The translations under genes were made by a program, and so were the position numbers. A stretch of DNA of 64,000 nt from Setomelanomma holmii (taxonomy: Eukaryota; Ascomycota; Dothideomycetes; Pleosporales; Phaeosphaeriaceae). This document shows positions 32,020 to 42,835 of the stretch, one piece after another. The notes below the pieces were generated by a model that did not search any database, was not told where the DNA came from, and was given only the letters and a program-made list of their open reading frames with translations. Location of the stretch: positions 124,001 to 188,000 of the forward strand of contig ML978178.1 of the NCBI GenBank assembly GCA_010015745.1. The letters run 5' to 3'. Each line of letters opens with the position of its first letter. The stretch's first letter is position 1.

Positions 32020-33942
32020 TTAGACCCTATCGACATGGGATTGAGCCACCTTCTCGTTGTGTTCGCTCTCATCGTCCAGCTTGCTGTTCGGTGTGGGCGA
32101 GACAGGCAGCTGCTCCTTGCGCTCGTAGCCGAACAACTGATCTATCTGATCCATGCGCAAGCCTTTGGTATCGTGAGTGTAGAAGAACGCGAAGATACTC
32201 GCGCAGATAAGTGCTGTAGCGAAGAAGACGTACACGCCCCACTGCATACTGGTGTACATCTGCGGTAAAGCCTTGGTGACTACGAGGGTCCAGATCCACA
32301 CGGAAGCAGCAAGCGAACGGGCCTGAGATGGAGCGCAATGAGGAAGGGAAGATCTCAGCACTGATGATCCACGGCAGGCCGTTAGCACCTAGATGGTGTT
32401 AGTAAATTCCACTCTTTGTGGCAACATGATGACAACTCACCGAATGACCATGCAGCACCGAATATCATGATCATTGCTGTTGCTCCTTGGCCGCCAGCGA
32501 TAGTTGAGTCAGACATTGGTTGGCCAACCTTAGGCTTGCCTAGAGCAATGTAGATTGCCAGGTAGTATTGACAGAAGGCGCAAACCAGCGAAGAGACGAT
32601 CCACGGCCACTGGAGATAGGAAATCAGTAATTGTCCGGCAAATGGTACATGCATTGAGCCTTACCTTGCGGCCAAATTTGTCGATGAACCATGTGAAGAA
32701 GATGATTGAGCCGCCAGCCTTGATGATACCGTAGACGCCCGTCCATAAGGTGACGTCACTGAGGCTTATAGAAGTGAAGATTGTTGGTGAGTAGTAGTTG
32801 ATGGCTGTGTAGTAGTGTTAGATAAATTTTTCTGGTACGTAGTGAGTCTGCTTACCTGCTGCACCGCTCCAAGCCTGCCACATGAACATGAGAAAGACGG
32901 GGAGGAAACGATTGCGTATGCCCTTCAAGCTGCCCTCCTTTGTGGCGCTCTTGATCATGTGGCCGAATGTCGCGTGTTGCTCGTCACCAACGAGACGTGC
33001 GCGCTCCTTGGCGATCTCATTCTTCACGAAATCCATATCTTGCTGGATATACTCATGGTCTTCTGGCAGATTGCGGAAGAAGCTGTATTTCTTGCGCGCT
33101 TCGGCTTCACGACCACGCTTGAGTAGCCATGTGGGTGACTCCTTGAGAAGCGGAATCATGATCGCAAGGAGACCAGCCAGGATCAGCTGTACAGCCATGG
33201 GGATCCTCCAAGCCTTGGACTTCGATCGGTCCATGTTGTGTACGATGCCATAATTGATCCAGAAGCCGATGACGGCACCAGTCTGGTAGAAGGATTCGAA
33301 AAACCCCGTCAAGCGGCCACGAATGGCAGGTGGGGAGATCTCAGCGATGTAGATGGGAGAGACGGCTGCAATGCCACCAACACCCATGCCTGTGAAGAAG
33401 CGGCCGGCATAGATTAGTCCGATCTGATGCGTCGGCACTATGCACATGATCGCACAGAGGATGAAGATGGTGTCTGAAATGATGACGGTCATGCGGCGGC
33501 CGAGAAGCTCGAGAGAGGGGTACATCAAAAGAGCGCCAACGAGACCTCCTGCAGAGTCTACGCGACCGTAAGCGTCCATCACCAAAGTAAAGGACATCCC
33601 TGTTGCTTCCGCCATATACAAGGAACAACATGTCGGCTGGAGTAAACGTACATATACTTGTGATGTTGCTCGTGACTTCGTTGATCTGCGCTTTCGTCTT
33701 CTGCGATGCTAGCAGACCGAAATCACGCTTGAAGCTCTCGTGTGTTATTGTGGTACCAATGAAAGCACTGTCGTAACCGTAAGCTAGCACTCCCATGCTG
33801 ATCACCAGAGCGGCCATGTAGACTCTCCAGTTGTACTGTCAACCTGGATTAGCATGAATGATCAGCGATATGGTCCCCAGAGCAGACTCACAACTTCAGG
33901 AGGTGTCGACCTATCCTCCGGGGCTCTTGCGAAACCTCCCAT
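32020..33942 (-). pseudogene. MFS sugar/quinate-type transporter with a one-base frameshift
   Basis: Six exons: 33942-33892, 33835-33652, 33557-32856, 32804-32665, 32609-32441 and 32388-32020. All introns are GT-AG, 51-94 bases. Family signs are LAYGYDSAFIGTT, ELLGRR, GRFFTGMGVGG, ESPTWLLKRGR, GANGLPWIISAEIFPSSLRS and the C-terminal MDQIDQLFGYE. The exons sum to 1,615 bases, one more than a multiple of three: in the last exon the frame shifts within the GCTTGCTGC run at about 32311, after SISGPFA, and resumes as ASVWIWTLVVTKALP. Without the extra base it would be 537 residues. As read, the last two membrane spans are lost. It could also be a sequencing slip. Divergent from the lyase gene. Confidence 0.85.
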
Positions 33943-34652
33943 GGTGATGGACGAGCCTAGAGCACTTGAGAAAATTGATGGTTTTGATGATGCTGCAATG
34001 CACTTCGGCATCGGCAACGCTGATCCCAAACCTGGGGTATCGACGTCTTCTTATGCAAACTTCGAAGCTCGCGAGTCCAGTCGTGCAGCTCGCTTCTTCA
34101 CAGTTCCTGGTCACTGGGGCAGACGACAAGGTTGTGGCATCCGAGCAGACGGGTCTGATATTGAATGGAGTCGGATGTACCAGTCGCAAGGCGTCAGAGT
34201 TCGAAAAGCCACGCGACCGAAGGTGTGACCGGCACGCGACGCCGTTGCCAGCCTTTCATGGGCGAGTTGGGATCCGGAGACTCCAGTTGGGACCCCATGT
34301 GGCGTCTATCCTCTGCGGGCGCGAGACGAGGCTCGCGGAGAAGGAGAGGACGGGTGGGCGTCGGCTGCGCTAGTCTAGCCCTTGCCGTTCTCAGCAACAA
34401 TCCACGCCACTGCTCGCCATTTATGCGAGGAAAAGGCGACCTCGAATCGGATGTCCTGCGACTCGCTGGCGCTGCCCACACTCTCCACACCTCTTATGGT
34501 CGTTCATGAGGTCGGAATGTTCGGCTTTGGAATCGGAACGCGTCGAGCACGCGACGAGTCAAAATGGTGTTCGTCCGCTGTTCAAGTAATTAAGTAGACC
34601 CAGATCTTGCTGTTTCCGTTTTCGCATTCTCTGTGCAACGACGATATCCATC
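33943..34652. promoter_or_regulatory. Divergent promoter, sugar transporter / lyase
   Basis: 710 bases between two divergent starts, so co-regulation is plausible. Overlapping open frames (34165-34509 plus and 34194-34490 minus) reflect GC-rich sequence rather than genes. Confidence 0.4.
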
Positions 34653-35813
34653 ATGCCGTCTGCCGAAACTCTTCCCACCAACGGCCACAGCGCCACGAAC
34701 TACGCATTCCCACCAGGCGTTCATGTTCCCTCATTGACTTGGTTCAAAAATGACAAGACCCAGGAAATCGACTGGGACGTCCAAGAGAAGCATTTTGAGT
34801 TCCTCATTTCGAATGGACTTCATGGCGTGGCTATTGCAGGGACGAACGGTGAGTTTAAAACATACGAAGTGCGTATGAGACATACACTGACTTCGAACCT
34901 CCACCTCTTCAGGCGAAGCAGCCACACCGTCTTCCGCTGAGAAAACACAGCTCGTTCAGACTGCACGAAAAACCGCACAATGGCTCGGTCGTCCTGACTT
35001 GCCAATCACAATTGGTGGTGTAGCAGGATGCACACGCGACACCATCCGACAGACCATCGAAGCTAAAGAGGCTGGCGCAGATGCTTACCTCGCGCTTGTG
35101 CCATCATACTTCCACTTTGCCATGAACAAGGATGCCATCGTTTCGTTCTTCCAGGAGCTCGCAGATGCAAGCCCAATACCGATTGTCATATACAACTTCC
35201 CCGGTGTGGTAGCCGGGCTAGACGTCGACTCAGAGATGCTGGACATCCTGGGCAAGCACAAGAATATCGTAGCTGTGAAGCTCACATGTGGGGGCATCGC
35301 AAAGGTTTCTAGGATATCTGCCAGCTTCGAGAAGAGTGAGTTCGTTGCTTTGGCCGGCCAAAGTGACTGGCTCATTCCAGCACTGTCTGTCGGCGGCGTA
35401 GGTACCATTACGGGAGTCGCCAATCTGTACCCAAAGGTATGTTGGAATTTTCCCTTCAATGGAACTGACGTGTGCTGACAATACCGGACTTGTGTTCACA
35501 TATACAACCTCTACCAACAAGGCAAGCACGCCGAAGCATCTGCACTCCAAATTAAGCTCTCTGTGACTGAATGGGGCTTTGGAGCCGGAGGTATCAACGG
35601 TAAGCAAAAGCCAATGTACGGAATGCGTACGAGGCATACACTGACGTCATACACCAACCTTCAGGCACCAAATACGTCGTTGCACACAAGAGGGGATATC
35701 CGGAGTCTAGTGCAGACTGCAGGAGACCTTACCCAAGGTATGTCGACGAGGAGAAACGAAAGTGGGTCGTCCGTCAGGTCTCGGGCCTAGACAAGATTGA
35801 GGCCTCATTATAA
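34653..35813 (+). CDS. Dihydrodipicolinate-synthase-family aldolase/lyase
   Basis: Four exons, 34653-34848, 34913-35436, 35488-35599 and 35665-35813, would give 326 residues. The TIM-barrel family is clear: GTNGE (phosphate/keto-acid loop), IYNFPG (Tyr), and VAVKLTCGG with the Schiff-base Lys, ending KRGYPESSADCRRPYP. Fungal members act on 2-keto-3-deoxy sugars, hydroxy-oxoglutarate or dihydrodipicolinate; the exact substrate is not readable. The second intron (35437-35487) starts GTATGT and has a branch site GCTGAC, but ends CCGG instead of an AG, so its acceptor is lost. A downstream AG (35526) would keep frame but drop about 13 residues. Introns 1 and 3 are near-copies of each other. Confidence 0.85.
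34849..34912 (+). repeat. Introner-like intron 1 of the lyase gene
   Basis: A 64-base GT-AG intron whose core (about TGCGTATGAGACATACACTG) is shared with the introns at 35600-35664 and 44121-44185. Confidence 0.7.
35600..35664 (+). repeat. Introner-like intron 3 of the lyase gene
   Basis: 65 bases, GT-AG. By hand alignment about 51 of 65 positions match the P450 intron at 44121-44185, including the GTAAGCAAAA start, GTACGGAATGC, CATACACT and CACCAACCTT. Confidence 0.8.
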
Positions 35814-36135
35814 TCTGTAGCGGTCCAATGAATAAGGAAAGATTAAATCGCAATACTGGCGCCTTCACAGACTCAGCGCGTTACACGTCCTCGCATCTCA
35901 GATTGATTATGGACGAGAACCGCCTCGACCGAGACAGCTGGAGGTAATATTGTATAGTCTGAAAGATTGATGAAACTTCTGCTCATCACAAGCAATAAGG
36001 TCTTTGGCCTTGCTTGCGTACCCGGGCACACTATCCAAGGATGCATCGTGAAGACCGGCTGTGATGTCTCGTCAGACGCAGGAATGGAATAGAAAATCAA
36101 GAAGCACATGTTGGAGCAGCATTTGATTTGTTCAT
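35814..36135. other. Convergent 3' spacer
   Basis: 322 bases between the ends of two converging genes. Nothing was recognised. Confidence 0.4.
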
Positions 36136-38202
36136 TCATGTAGCCCATTGCTCCTTAAGATCATTGAGAACCTTATCCGTTCGCCATCCAATGATTCGCT
36201 GCAGTCCTGTCAAGTAGTCGACACAAGCGTCTTGTTCTTTCGAGTCCAATACGTACGCGCCACAAGCGCTCAAAATATGGCTGCCTTGGAACATCGCATT
36301 ACCGCAATGGCTGTTGCTAATCCCGTATCCGATGGTGATGCGAATGTGTTTCCGTATCGCGGCGTCGGTGGCCTTCCGCGCTCGAACACCAGCCAAGCCA
36401 ACAAGAGATGCATTCGGCGAGTAGATTGTCAGAATGATCTTGCAGAGATGGTAGTACTGCAGTCCCACGGCTACTACGCCTTGAGCACATGGAAGCTGTG
36501 GCCATGCACCGTCGAATCGTTCGCCAGCATCTGCATCCATGTACAGAGGACTGAACGTCCAGGGCTTGGTACGTTCCCATTCGTCCACTTCAGCTTCCAG
36601 CTCTTTCCACTTCTCCTTGCTCAAGTTGTTAGCTTCCATTGTGTCGTCTTCGAACACGGCTTGCAGTATGGTGGCAAAGAGGAATATTGCTCGGTTTGCC
36701 CACGCTTCATCGTCGAATTCGCGAAACACAGAGGAGTGTCGGTAATTCTCTAAGCTGAGATTCAAGGGCTGTTGAGTGGTGAGGGATACGTAGATATGTT
36801 GGCGTAAGGACACCCAAGAGGCACTCTCACGCAGGCCACCATCTGCCGCGAATGATGATATACTGTTGAGTATGCGAGCGGTGCCTGTAAATGGTTAGCT
36901 GGATGCTCCGGCTCGATTTAGAAAGCGTATCCAATGTGTACGTACCGAAGTGATGACATTGCTCGTCAGCGTCGCCCATTTCTTCGTGCAATCTAAGGAG
37001 AATGACAGCCACAAGAAAGTTCTCATCCCAGTGAGCTAGTGGATCCCCCAGTGCCACTATGAGGGCTTGTAAGCACTGATCAACATACGGTTGTGAGTGG
37101 TCCTCCGGTGCCTTCCCCATAAGCCAGAGATGGCGAGCAGCAAGACCAAGAATGCCATTGAGGATGACCGGGAAATGAGCTGCACGCTTCGGGACCTCTT
37201 TCTCGAAGTGCCGTCGCGCGTCACATACATCGATCCAGTTGGTGCAATAGACGATGTAATGATGAATCAGCGAGGCTTCGTAGGCATTCGTGACGGGCCA
37301 GCGAAGATGCAGCGAGGAGTTCGGACTGAAGGTGGAATTTGCTAAAGGCGATATGTTGTGTATGGACTCCAATGGTGATCTCTTTGTTGCAAGAGGCGAT
37401 CTTGGGTTCGAAGTTGGACTCGCGTGCCAGCCGATGATACTCGTGCGCTTGACGACTTCAGAGGCTGAAGCCGTCCGCCTCAACTGAGCATTGCCGTTGG
37501 GACTGCCTTCTTGGGTGGTGCGTGGGGGAGAATCGTTGTTAATGGAAACAGAAAGGTCAGGGTTACTGCTGAAAGTCGGTATTGAAACGGCTCCAAAAGC
37601 GGGGTGATCGAAGTTTGTTAATAAAGACCCGTCGCTCGTGTCGATGCTGTGGCCGTGAGAATGATGATGATCCTGCTGCCAGTCTATTGGTACTTCTGAT
37701 GGCTCCTTGGATATGATCGAACATATTTTGGGCACATCATCTCCTCCGGTTTCTCCGTCGAGCTCATCTTCGTCGCAATCCGTGTTAGGTGCAAGGAAGT
37801 GTACCGCTGAGTATCAGCACTTTGCCATTCGACGCTCAAAACTCGCGACGTACACGAACGAGGTATCTCAACCCAGTTTTGACCTGTTTGAAACTCAAGG
37901 CTCTGCTCGGCTGAGCCGATGTCTTCGCCGGCATTGAACTTGACTGTCTTCACAGGGCGGAAGCGGAATGCATTGCCTCTAATGCACGTTTTCTTTCGTT
38001 CTACGCAATACTTGCATTGCTCGGAGTCGCGTAATTTGACGCCTAAAGGCAAGGCTTAGCATCGTCGCTGCGGGACGTGAAATTCGCGTACATTTGATAT
38101 GGCGTTCACGACAGGCCTTGCTGTTGCAGCCATTCAGCGTGATGTCATTGTGGGCCAGGGGCCGAGATGAGAGAGGACAGACCATCCGCTTCGTTGTCGC
38201 AT
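36136..38202 (-). CDS. Zn2Cys6 fungal transcription factor, intact
   Basis: Five exons: 38202-38183, 38120-38092, 38042-37821, 37767-36946 and 36884-36136, 613 residues in phase. The first two introns split the DNA-binding motif: joined exons 1-2 read MRQRSGCKACRERHIKC, and exon 3 supplies the second half, CKYCVERKKTC. This gives the normal CX2CX6C...CX2CX6C binuclear zinc cluster. A Ser/Asn/Pro-rich linker follows, then the fungal-specific regulatory domain (from about residue 250; YEASLIHHYIVYCTNWIDVCD, LGLAARHLWL). The donor of intron 3 (GTGCTG) is weak. It lies between the lyase and dehydrogenase genes and is divergent from the latter, so it may regulate them. Confidence 0.85.
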
Positions 38203-39149
38203 TGTCACTTGCCTGTGCAACTCCTGACAACCTCAATTCCGACGTCGATGGCGTGAGGGCGTGAATATTGCCACTTCGATCCACGGGAAACCGCACCCTT
38301 TTGGATGAGAGGTACGTTGACAAGGCTGGTCTCTTACCCCGCATTCGCTTGAGCTGGATTTCTGGGGTCACATCTTGGAAGCCGCCGCCATTTGCGCCCA
38401 CTGAAGACGCGGACTCGATGGCCATCGGCTGGTGGTGTTCTGGCACGAAACATGCGTCGCATATGGCAGGTCGCTCCGCACTGCTATGCGCAGGAGGGGA
38501 TCTAAACTAGCGCCACCTCGCTCCGCAACTGGCAACTACATGCGGCCAGGCATTATGAGCCAGGATGGGTTTGACGTGCAAGCACGCCGTCGAGACTGAA
38601 CATGGCTTACTGGAGGCATTCGAGGTGACTGGCGCCGCCGATGCGCGATAAAAGAACATGATTGCGCGAGATTGGACAAGTAGCGGAGTGCTTGAATGCT
38701 TGAGCACAGCTTTTCGCAGCCATCCAGCCCGACTTCGGAAGCACGGCAGCGGGCCTTTTTGCCTGCTCTGCGCACGGTGTCGATCTCGCGTCCAGACTAT
38801 AAAATACAGCCTGTACCGCTGCCAAAACCTCCTCCGGACCCGCTTAGAGTCGAACCTGTACGCGTTCGTTTTAAGAGCCCCAGAATACCTCACGTTTGGC
38901 GAGCGACTGGCCAGTGTGTCCAATGGCATGTTGAGCTCCGCCAATGATGTTGTGCAGCGAAGACGAGCAGAAAGCTGCAAAAACCTCGTCCTCCGAGATG
39001 CACAGCGAGCCGTAGCCCACGTCGAATTTATTTAAAGAATGGTCTTCCAGCATGTCCGCTGCCTCCAACACCCTCCCATTATTTCTGGCTCATTTAGCAC
39101 CACTTCGTTACCGATAATTACAAATCGCACTCCACGCACATCACACACA
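38203..39149. promoter_or_regulatory. Divergent promoter, regulator / dehydrogenase
   Basis: 947 bases between divergent starts. The minus-strand frame 37979-38446 only extends the regulator upstream in the wrong frame, and 38507-38980 has no motif. Confidence 0.4.
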
Positions 39150-40271
39150 ATGGCACCTCGCAGACTCTAGATTGCAGTAGCTGGGCTTGGTCGCATGGGC
39201 GCTCGCCATGCGCTGAATATTCTCAACAAGACACCACGCGCTGAGCTTGTCGCTGCCTTCTCTCCAGATGGGAAGGAGCTCCAGTAGGGCGGGGAAAACC
39301 TCGAGCCATATGGCGTTACGCTGTACGACGACTACCGCAAAATGCTCAACCACAGAGGGTTGGAGGCTGTCGTCATTGGTACCGCGACTTCGGTACACGC
39401 AGAGGAAACCCTTCAAGCTCTGGAAAAGGATCTGCATGTGCTTTGTGAGAAGCCTCTTTCCACCAGCGTGAAGATCTGCCAGGATGTCGTCGATGCTGCA
39501 GCAAGGAAGCCGCACTTGAAAGCGATGTGCGGCTTCTCGAGGCGCTTTGACGAGAGCTACCAAGACGTCGCGCGAAAGATCGCGGAAGGCGCCATCGGGC
39601 GGCCGACAGTGATCAGGTCACAGACTTGCGATAGGCAACACCCTGACCCAGGCGAGCATCATGGTAGCCATAAACTTTAATGTCGTTAATTTGTTGCCAC
39701 AGACTTCTTCGTTCAATATGCGGCTTGGTCTGGCGGAGTCTTCGTTGACATGTCTGTCCATAACATAGACCTTACGCTTTGGTACTTCGGCTCCAACGTT
39801 GTTCCTAAATCGATATCCGCAAATGGAGTTGTCGCGATTCTGCCCGGCCTCAAGCAATACAAAGACTATGACAATGCGGTTGACATCGTGGAGTTCTGGG
39901 ACGGCCGAATTGCGCACTACTACGCGTCGCGTATGATGACGCACGGCCAGGAAGACGTGACAGAAATCATCGGAACCGATGGTAAGCTGAATGTAAACCT
40001 CAACCCGCAGAAGAACATAGTCAACATCTATTCGCGGGCTGGCATTACGAGAGAAGTACCTGGCCATCACTGGGGAAGGTTTGAACCGGGCTTTGTGAAG
40101 GAAGCGAATGAGTTTACGGCCGCTTGTTTGGACGATACATCAGTACCATTGGAGTTCCAGAATGCGGTCAAAGCTGTGCAGATTGGAGCGTGGCTGCAAG
40201 AAGCGCTTGTGAGCGGCAAGCAAATTCGGTTCGATGAGTCTGGCAAGCGTATCGATCGTGCGAATCTGTAG
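39150..40271 (+). pseudogene. Gfo/Idh/MocA dehydrogenase (inositol-dehydrogenase-like), two stops
   Basis: Two exons, 39150-39651 and 39703-40271, 357 codons in phase. Rossmann start IAVAGLGRMGARHA, then EAVVIGTATSVHAEE, CEKPLSTS (catalytic Lys), and the C-terminal domain WSGGVFVDMSVHNIDLTLWY. This layout is that of inositol 2-dehydrogenase and related sugar dehydrogenases (NAD(P)-dependent). TAG stops at codon 7 (39168-39170) and codon 46 (39285-39287) cut off the nucleotide-binding domain; relatives have Trp at the second, consistent with a G-to-A change. The intron has a GC donor (GCGAGC) instead of GT. The later ATG at 39342 would lack the NAD site. Confidence 0.85.
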
Positions 40272-40312
40272 ATAGCGAGTACTGCTGTTGATGCTGGGCA
40301 AGTCATCCTGAG

Positions 40313-42573
40313 TTAAACAATCGCGAAATGATGACTTGCAAAGTATTCCTGGCTCACACGGCGGACATCCACTCTTCTTTTGCCCTCATCTTGCCGTCTT
40401 TGCACCTCCATAAGGAGATCCGCGGTCGGTTTTGCGTTAGTCGCGATGGTTTCCAAGCCTCGGATGGCCTCCACGATCCACGTCCTTTCATCCGGGCTAT
40501 CTTCTTCCGCGCCCCACATCAACAGAGGCCACAAAAGATTGACTGGAAGTGACTCATCGGTCTGTGCCATGAGATGCGAGAGCCGTTTAATGTTCGCGAT
40601 AGCAGTAACGACATCCTTGGTCTTAGGATACTGTACGTATGCGACACGGTGCAAGTGAAGGAACGAAGCATAGTAGTTGGCTAGATAGGTACGGAAACTT
40701 CGTGTGAGAGCAGCAGCAAGGTTCTTCGCTAGATGCTTTTCGGTCAAATTGCCCGCAACAGCGTGGTCCATGAGCGCTGGTCGCTGTCCATATAATGCAT
40801 GTAGATCCTTGGAGATTTGCGCTGCGATAGCCATGACATCCGTCTCGTCCTGCACAGTCCCACAACTGCGGTGCCACGGATCGACGCGCGGGATTCGGCG
40901 CACGAAACTCTGCACCTTTTGATAGAAAACGATGCCTGGGTGGTACAACACATCGAACAAGATCTCAATCTCGGTGTCTAGCGTCTCCGGCTCAGATGTA
41001 AGATTGGCGGCAGGCGATGCATCGAACAACGATTCGTCGGTATCGGCGAGAAAATGACCTTCACCTCCAGCGGTGGAGACTGCACGTGCGTCTAGCAATC
41101 GTAACCATGAAATCAGTCTTCTTCCGGGTACTGAGAAGCTGGACTTGTCGTGGACACTCTGAATGATTATATAGGCCTCGCGTAGATTGGCATGTGCTCT
41201 TGGCAGGGTTTCTGTAAGCAACTGCAACGGTTCAGCTTATGTTCTGGTCGTCAATATGTCAAGCTTGCGCGGCTGAGCGGAGCGAAATGTTCGTCCCAGT
41301 CGTGCAGATCTGGCGACGACCAGATGTCTCCCGATACAGCTGTGACGGAATTGATTGGTAGCGTTCATAATGTCGGCAACTCCGTGCTGCCACCATCAAA
41401 GTGGAAAGAATGAACGAGAGACGAACACCAAAGACGTTCAAATATCAGGCCGGTACTGTGCAAAGCACCACCGTCGAAGCATTGCTTCATGTGTAGGAAA
41501 AGAAATATAATGTACTCACATCGGTGTAGGTGAGCAGGAATAGGGACGCTAAGATGTGCTTTAATGCAGTCTTCTGCCCTTCACTCTGCTGTTCATGCCG
41601 CTTCCGGGGGAGCGCGCTGGACAAGAAGCGGGCCGCGCTGTCATACAAAGGCCGCCAGTCTGTCTTCATTACGGCACCCCTGAGACCGCTGCGCTGCATC
41701 TGCATAGCGGCAAAAGCCATGATCGCGCTCCTGACAACGGGTCAATCGGCTGCCATAGAGCCAAAGAAGGCCCTAGTTGAAGCCCTGCATCGATGTCTAT
41801 CAGCGTTGCTGTACAATATGGCCCGCCTATGAAACCCACCATTCTTGGCCTGTCTCCACAGGAGTCAGGATCGGTGGCATCAGCATCTGTAAGAAAGTGC
41901 TCAGAAGGAAGTCTCCGTCAACGCTTCCGTTAGGACCGTTCTCGGCGGAAAAAGGAGATGTCGATGTTGCACCTTCAGGGATGGATTGAATGCTTTCACG
42001 TGTCCTGTGCATGAGCGCTTCCGCCTGAGGACCAGATGACTGATGGCCGAGAGGTAGTTGGTAGATGGGCTGGGGAACCACGTCTATATGCGCAGTAGCT
42101 CCGGCGATGGCAGGATCGGCAGGCCATGAGTTGGGGCTGAGAAGCATGGCTTCGTCCCATGTGTTAATCCCCAGTGGCCCTGGGAAGTCGAAGAAGGCAT
42201 TAGTCCCCATGCAAAAGCCGTCGAGGGGTAAGAGGTTCGGGTTGAAAGGCTGTTGTGGACCATGCGCTTGTGGACTTGCATTTCCTATCAAATTTGACCC
42301 TTGGGCAGTGGAGTTGCGGGCGGTTTGAGGTCTATTCCAGGTGCAGTCCAGGTTGAGCCGCTCACAATGGCCGCATCGACGGCGTCGCTCGTTGCATCGA
42401 ACTTTTCGCCGTCTGTATTTTCATGAGCCGTGTTTGGTAACCCAGGACCATCCGACTCACCGGCACGCATTACAACCATTTTTCGATCGAGCAGGGTGAG
42501 CGGCTGCAGGAGGTTCCTCCGATGCTGGGCCTGGAGTCGCTGACGGGAGATGTTCTTGAGATGGTTGTGACAT
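40313..42573 (-). pseudogene. Zn2Cys6 transcription factor with one in-frame stop
   Basis: Four exons, 42573-42461, 42412-41840, 41784-41520 and 41221-40313, sum to 620 codons in phase. Exons 1-2 join into the zinc cluster NGCNACRRRKVRCNERRRRC followed by GHCERLNLDC, a normal Zn2Cys6 motif. Then come a Pro/Ser-rich linker and the C6-type regulatory domain (PVVRSAIMAFAAMQMQ; HANLREAYIIIQSVHD). The only lesion is TGA at 41742-41744, between AAD and PVVRS, where relatives usually have Ser or another residue. The third intron (41222-41519) is 298 bases, far longer than its neighbours. Only 41 bases separate its end from that of the dehydrogenase. Readthrough or a sequencing error cannot be ruled out. 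Confidence 0.8.
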
Positions 42574-42835
42574 GCCAAAAGATTGATCTGAAAGACTGCG
42601 CAAAGCAAGTCATGAAATCGTCAAGAGCGAAGACGCGGAGTTTACGGGGGGCTCGAAGCGCTAGCGACTCAGCTAGACGCAGGTACGTGCTTGCCCACTG
42701 TCGTCACGGCGCAACACACCGTCACACATCATCCAACTCGTCACAACTCACGGATCTCGCAGTAATTCATCCTCATGTGCAGAAATCTTGTCTGAATACG
42801 CTATGCATACGATAAATCACTTGGTATCTCTCGGG

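Noticed and set aside
34165..34509. Overlapping frames in the transporter/lyase promoter
   Set aside because: GC-rich DNA gives long frames on both strands; no conserved feature.
38507..38980. 157-residue minus-strand frame between regulator and dehydrogenase
   Set aside because: Basic, low-structure translation with an opposing open frame; best explained as promoter DNA.
39342..39680. Short dehydrogenase from the internal ATG at 39342
   Set aside because: It would lack the nucleotide-binding Rossmann start, so it is better treated as part of the pseudogene.
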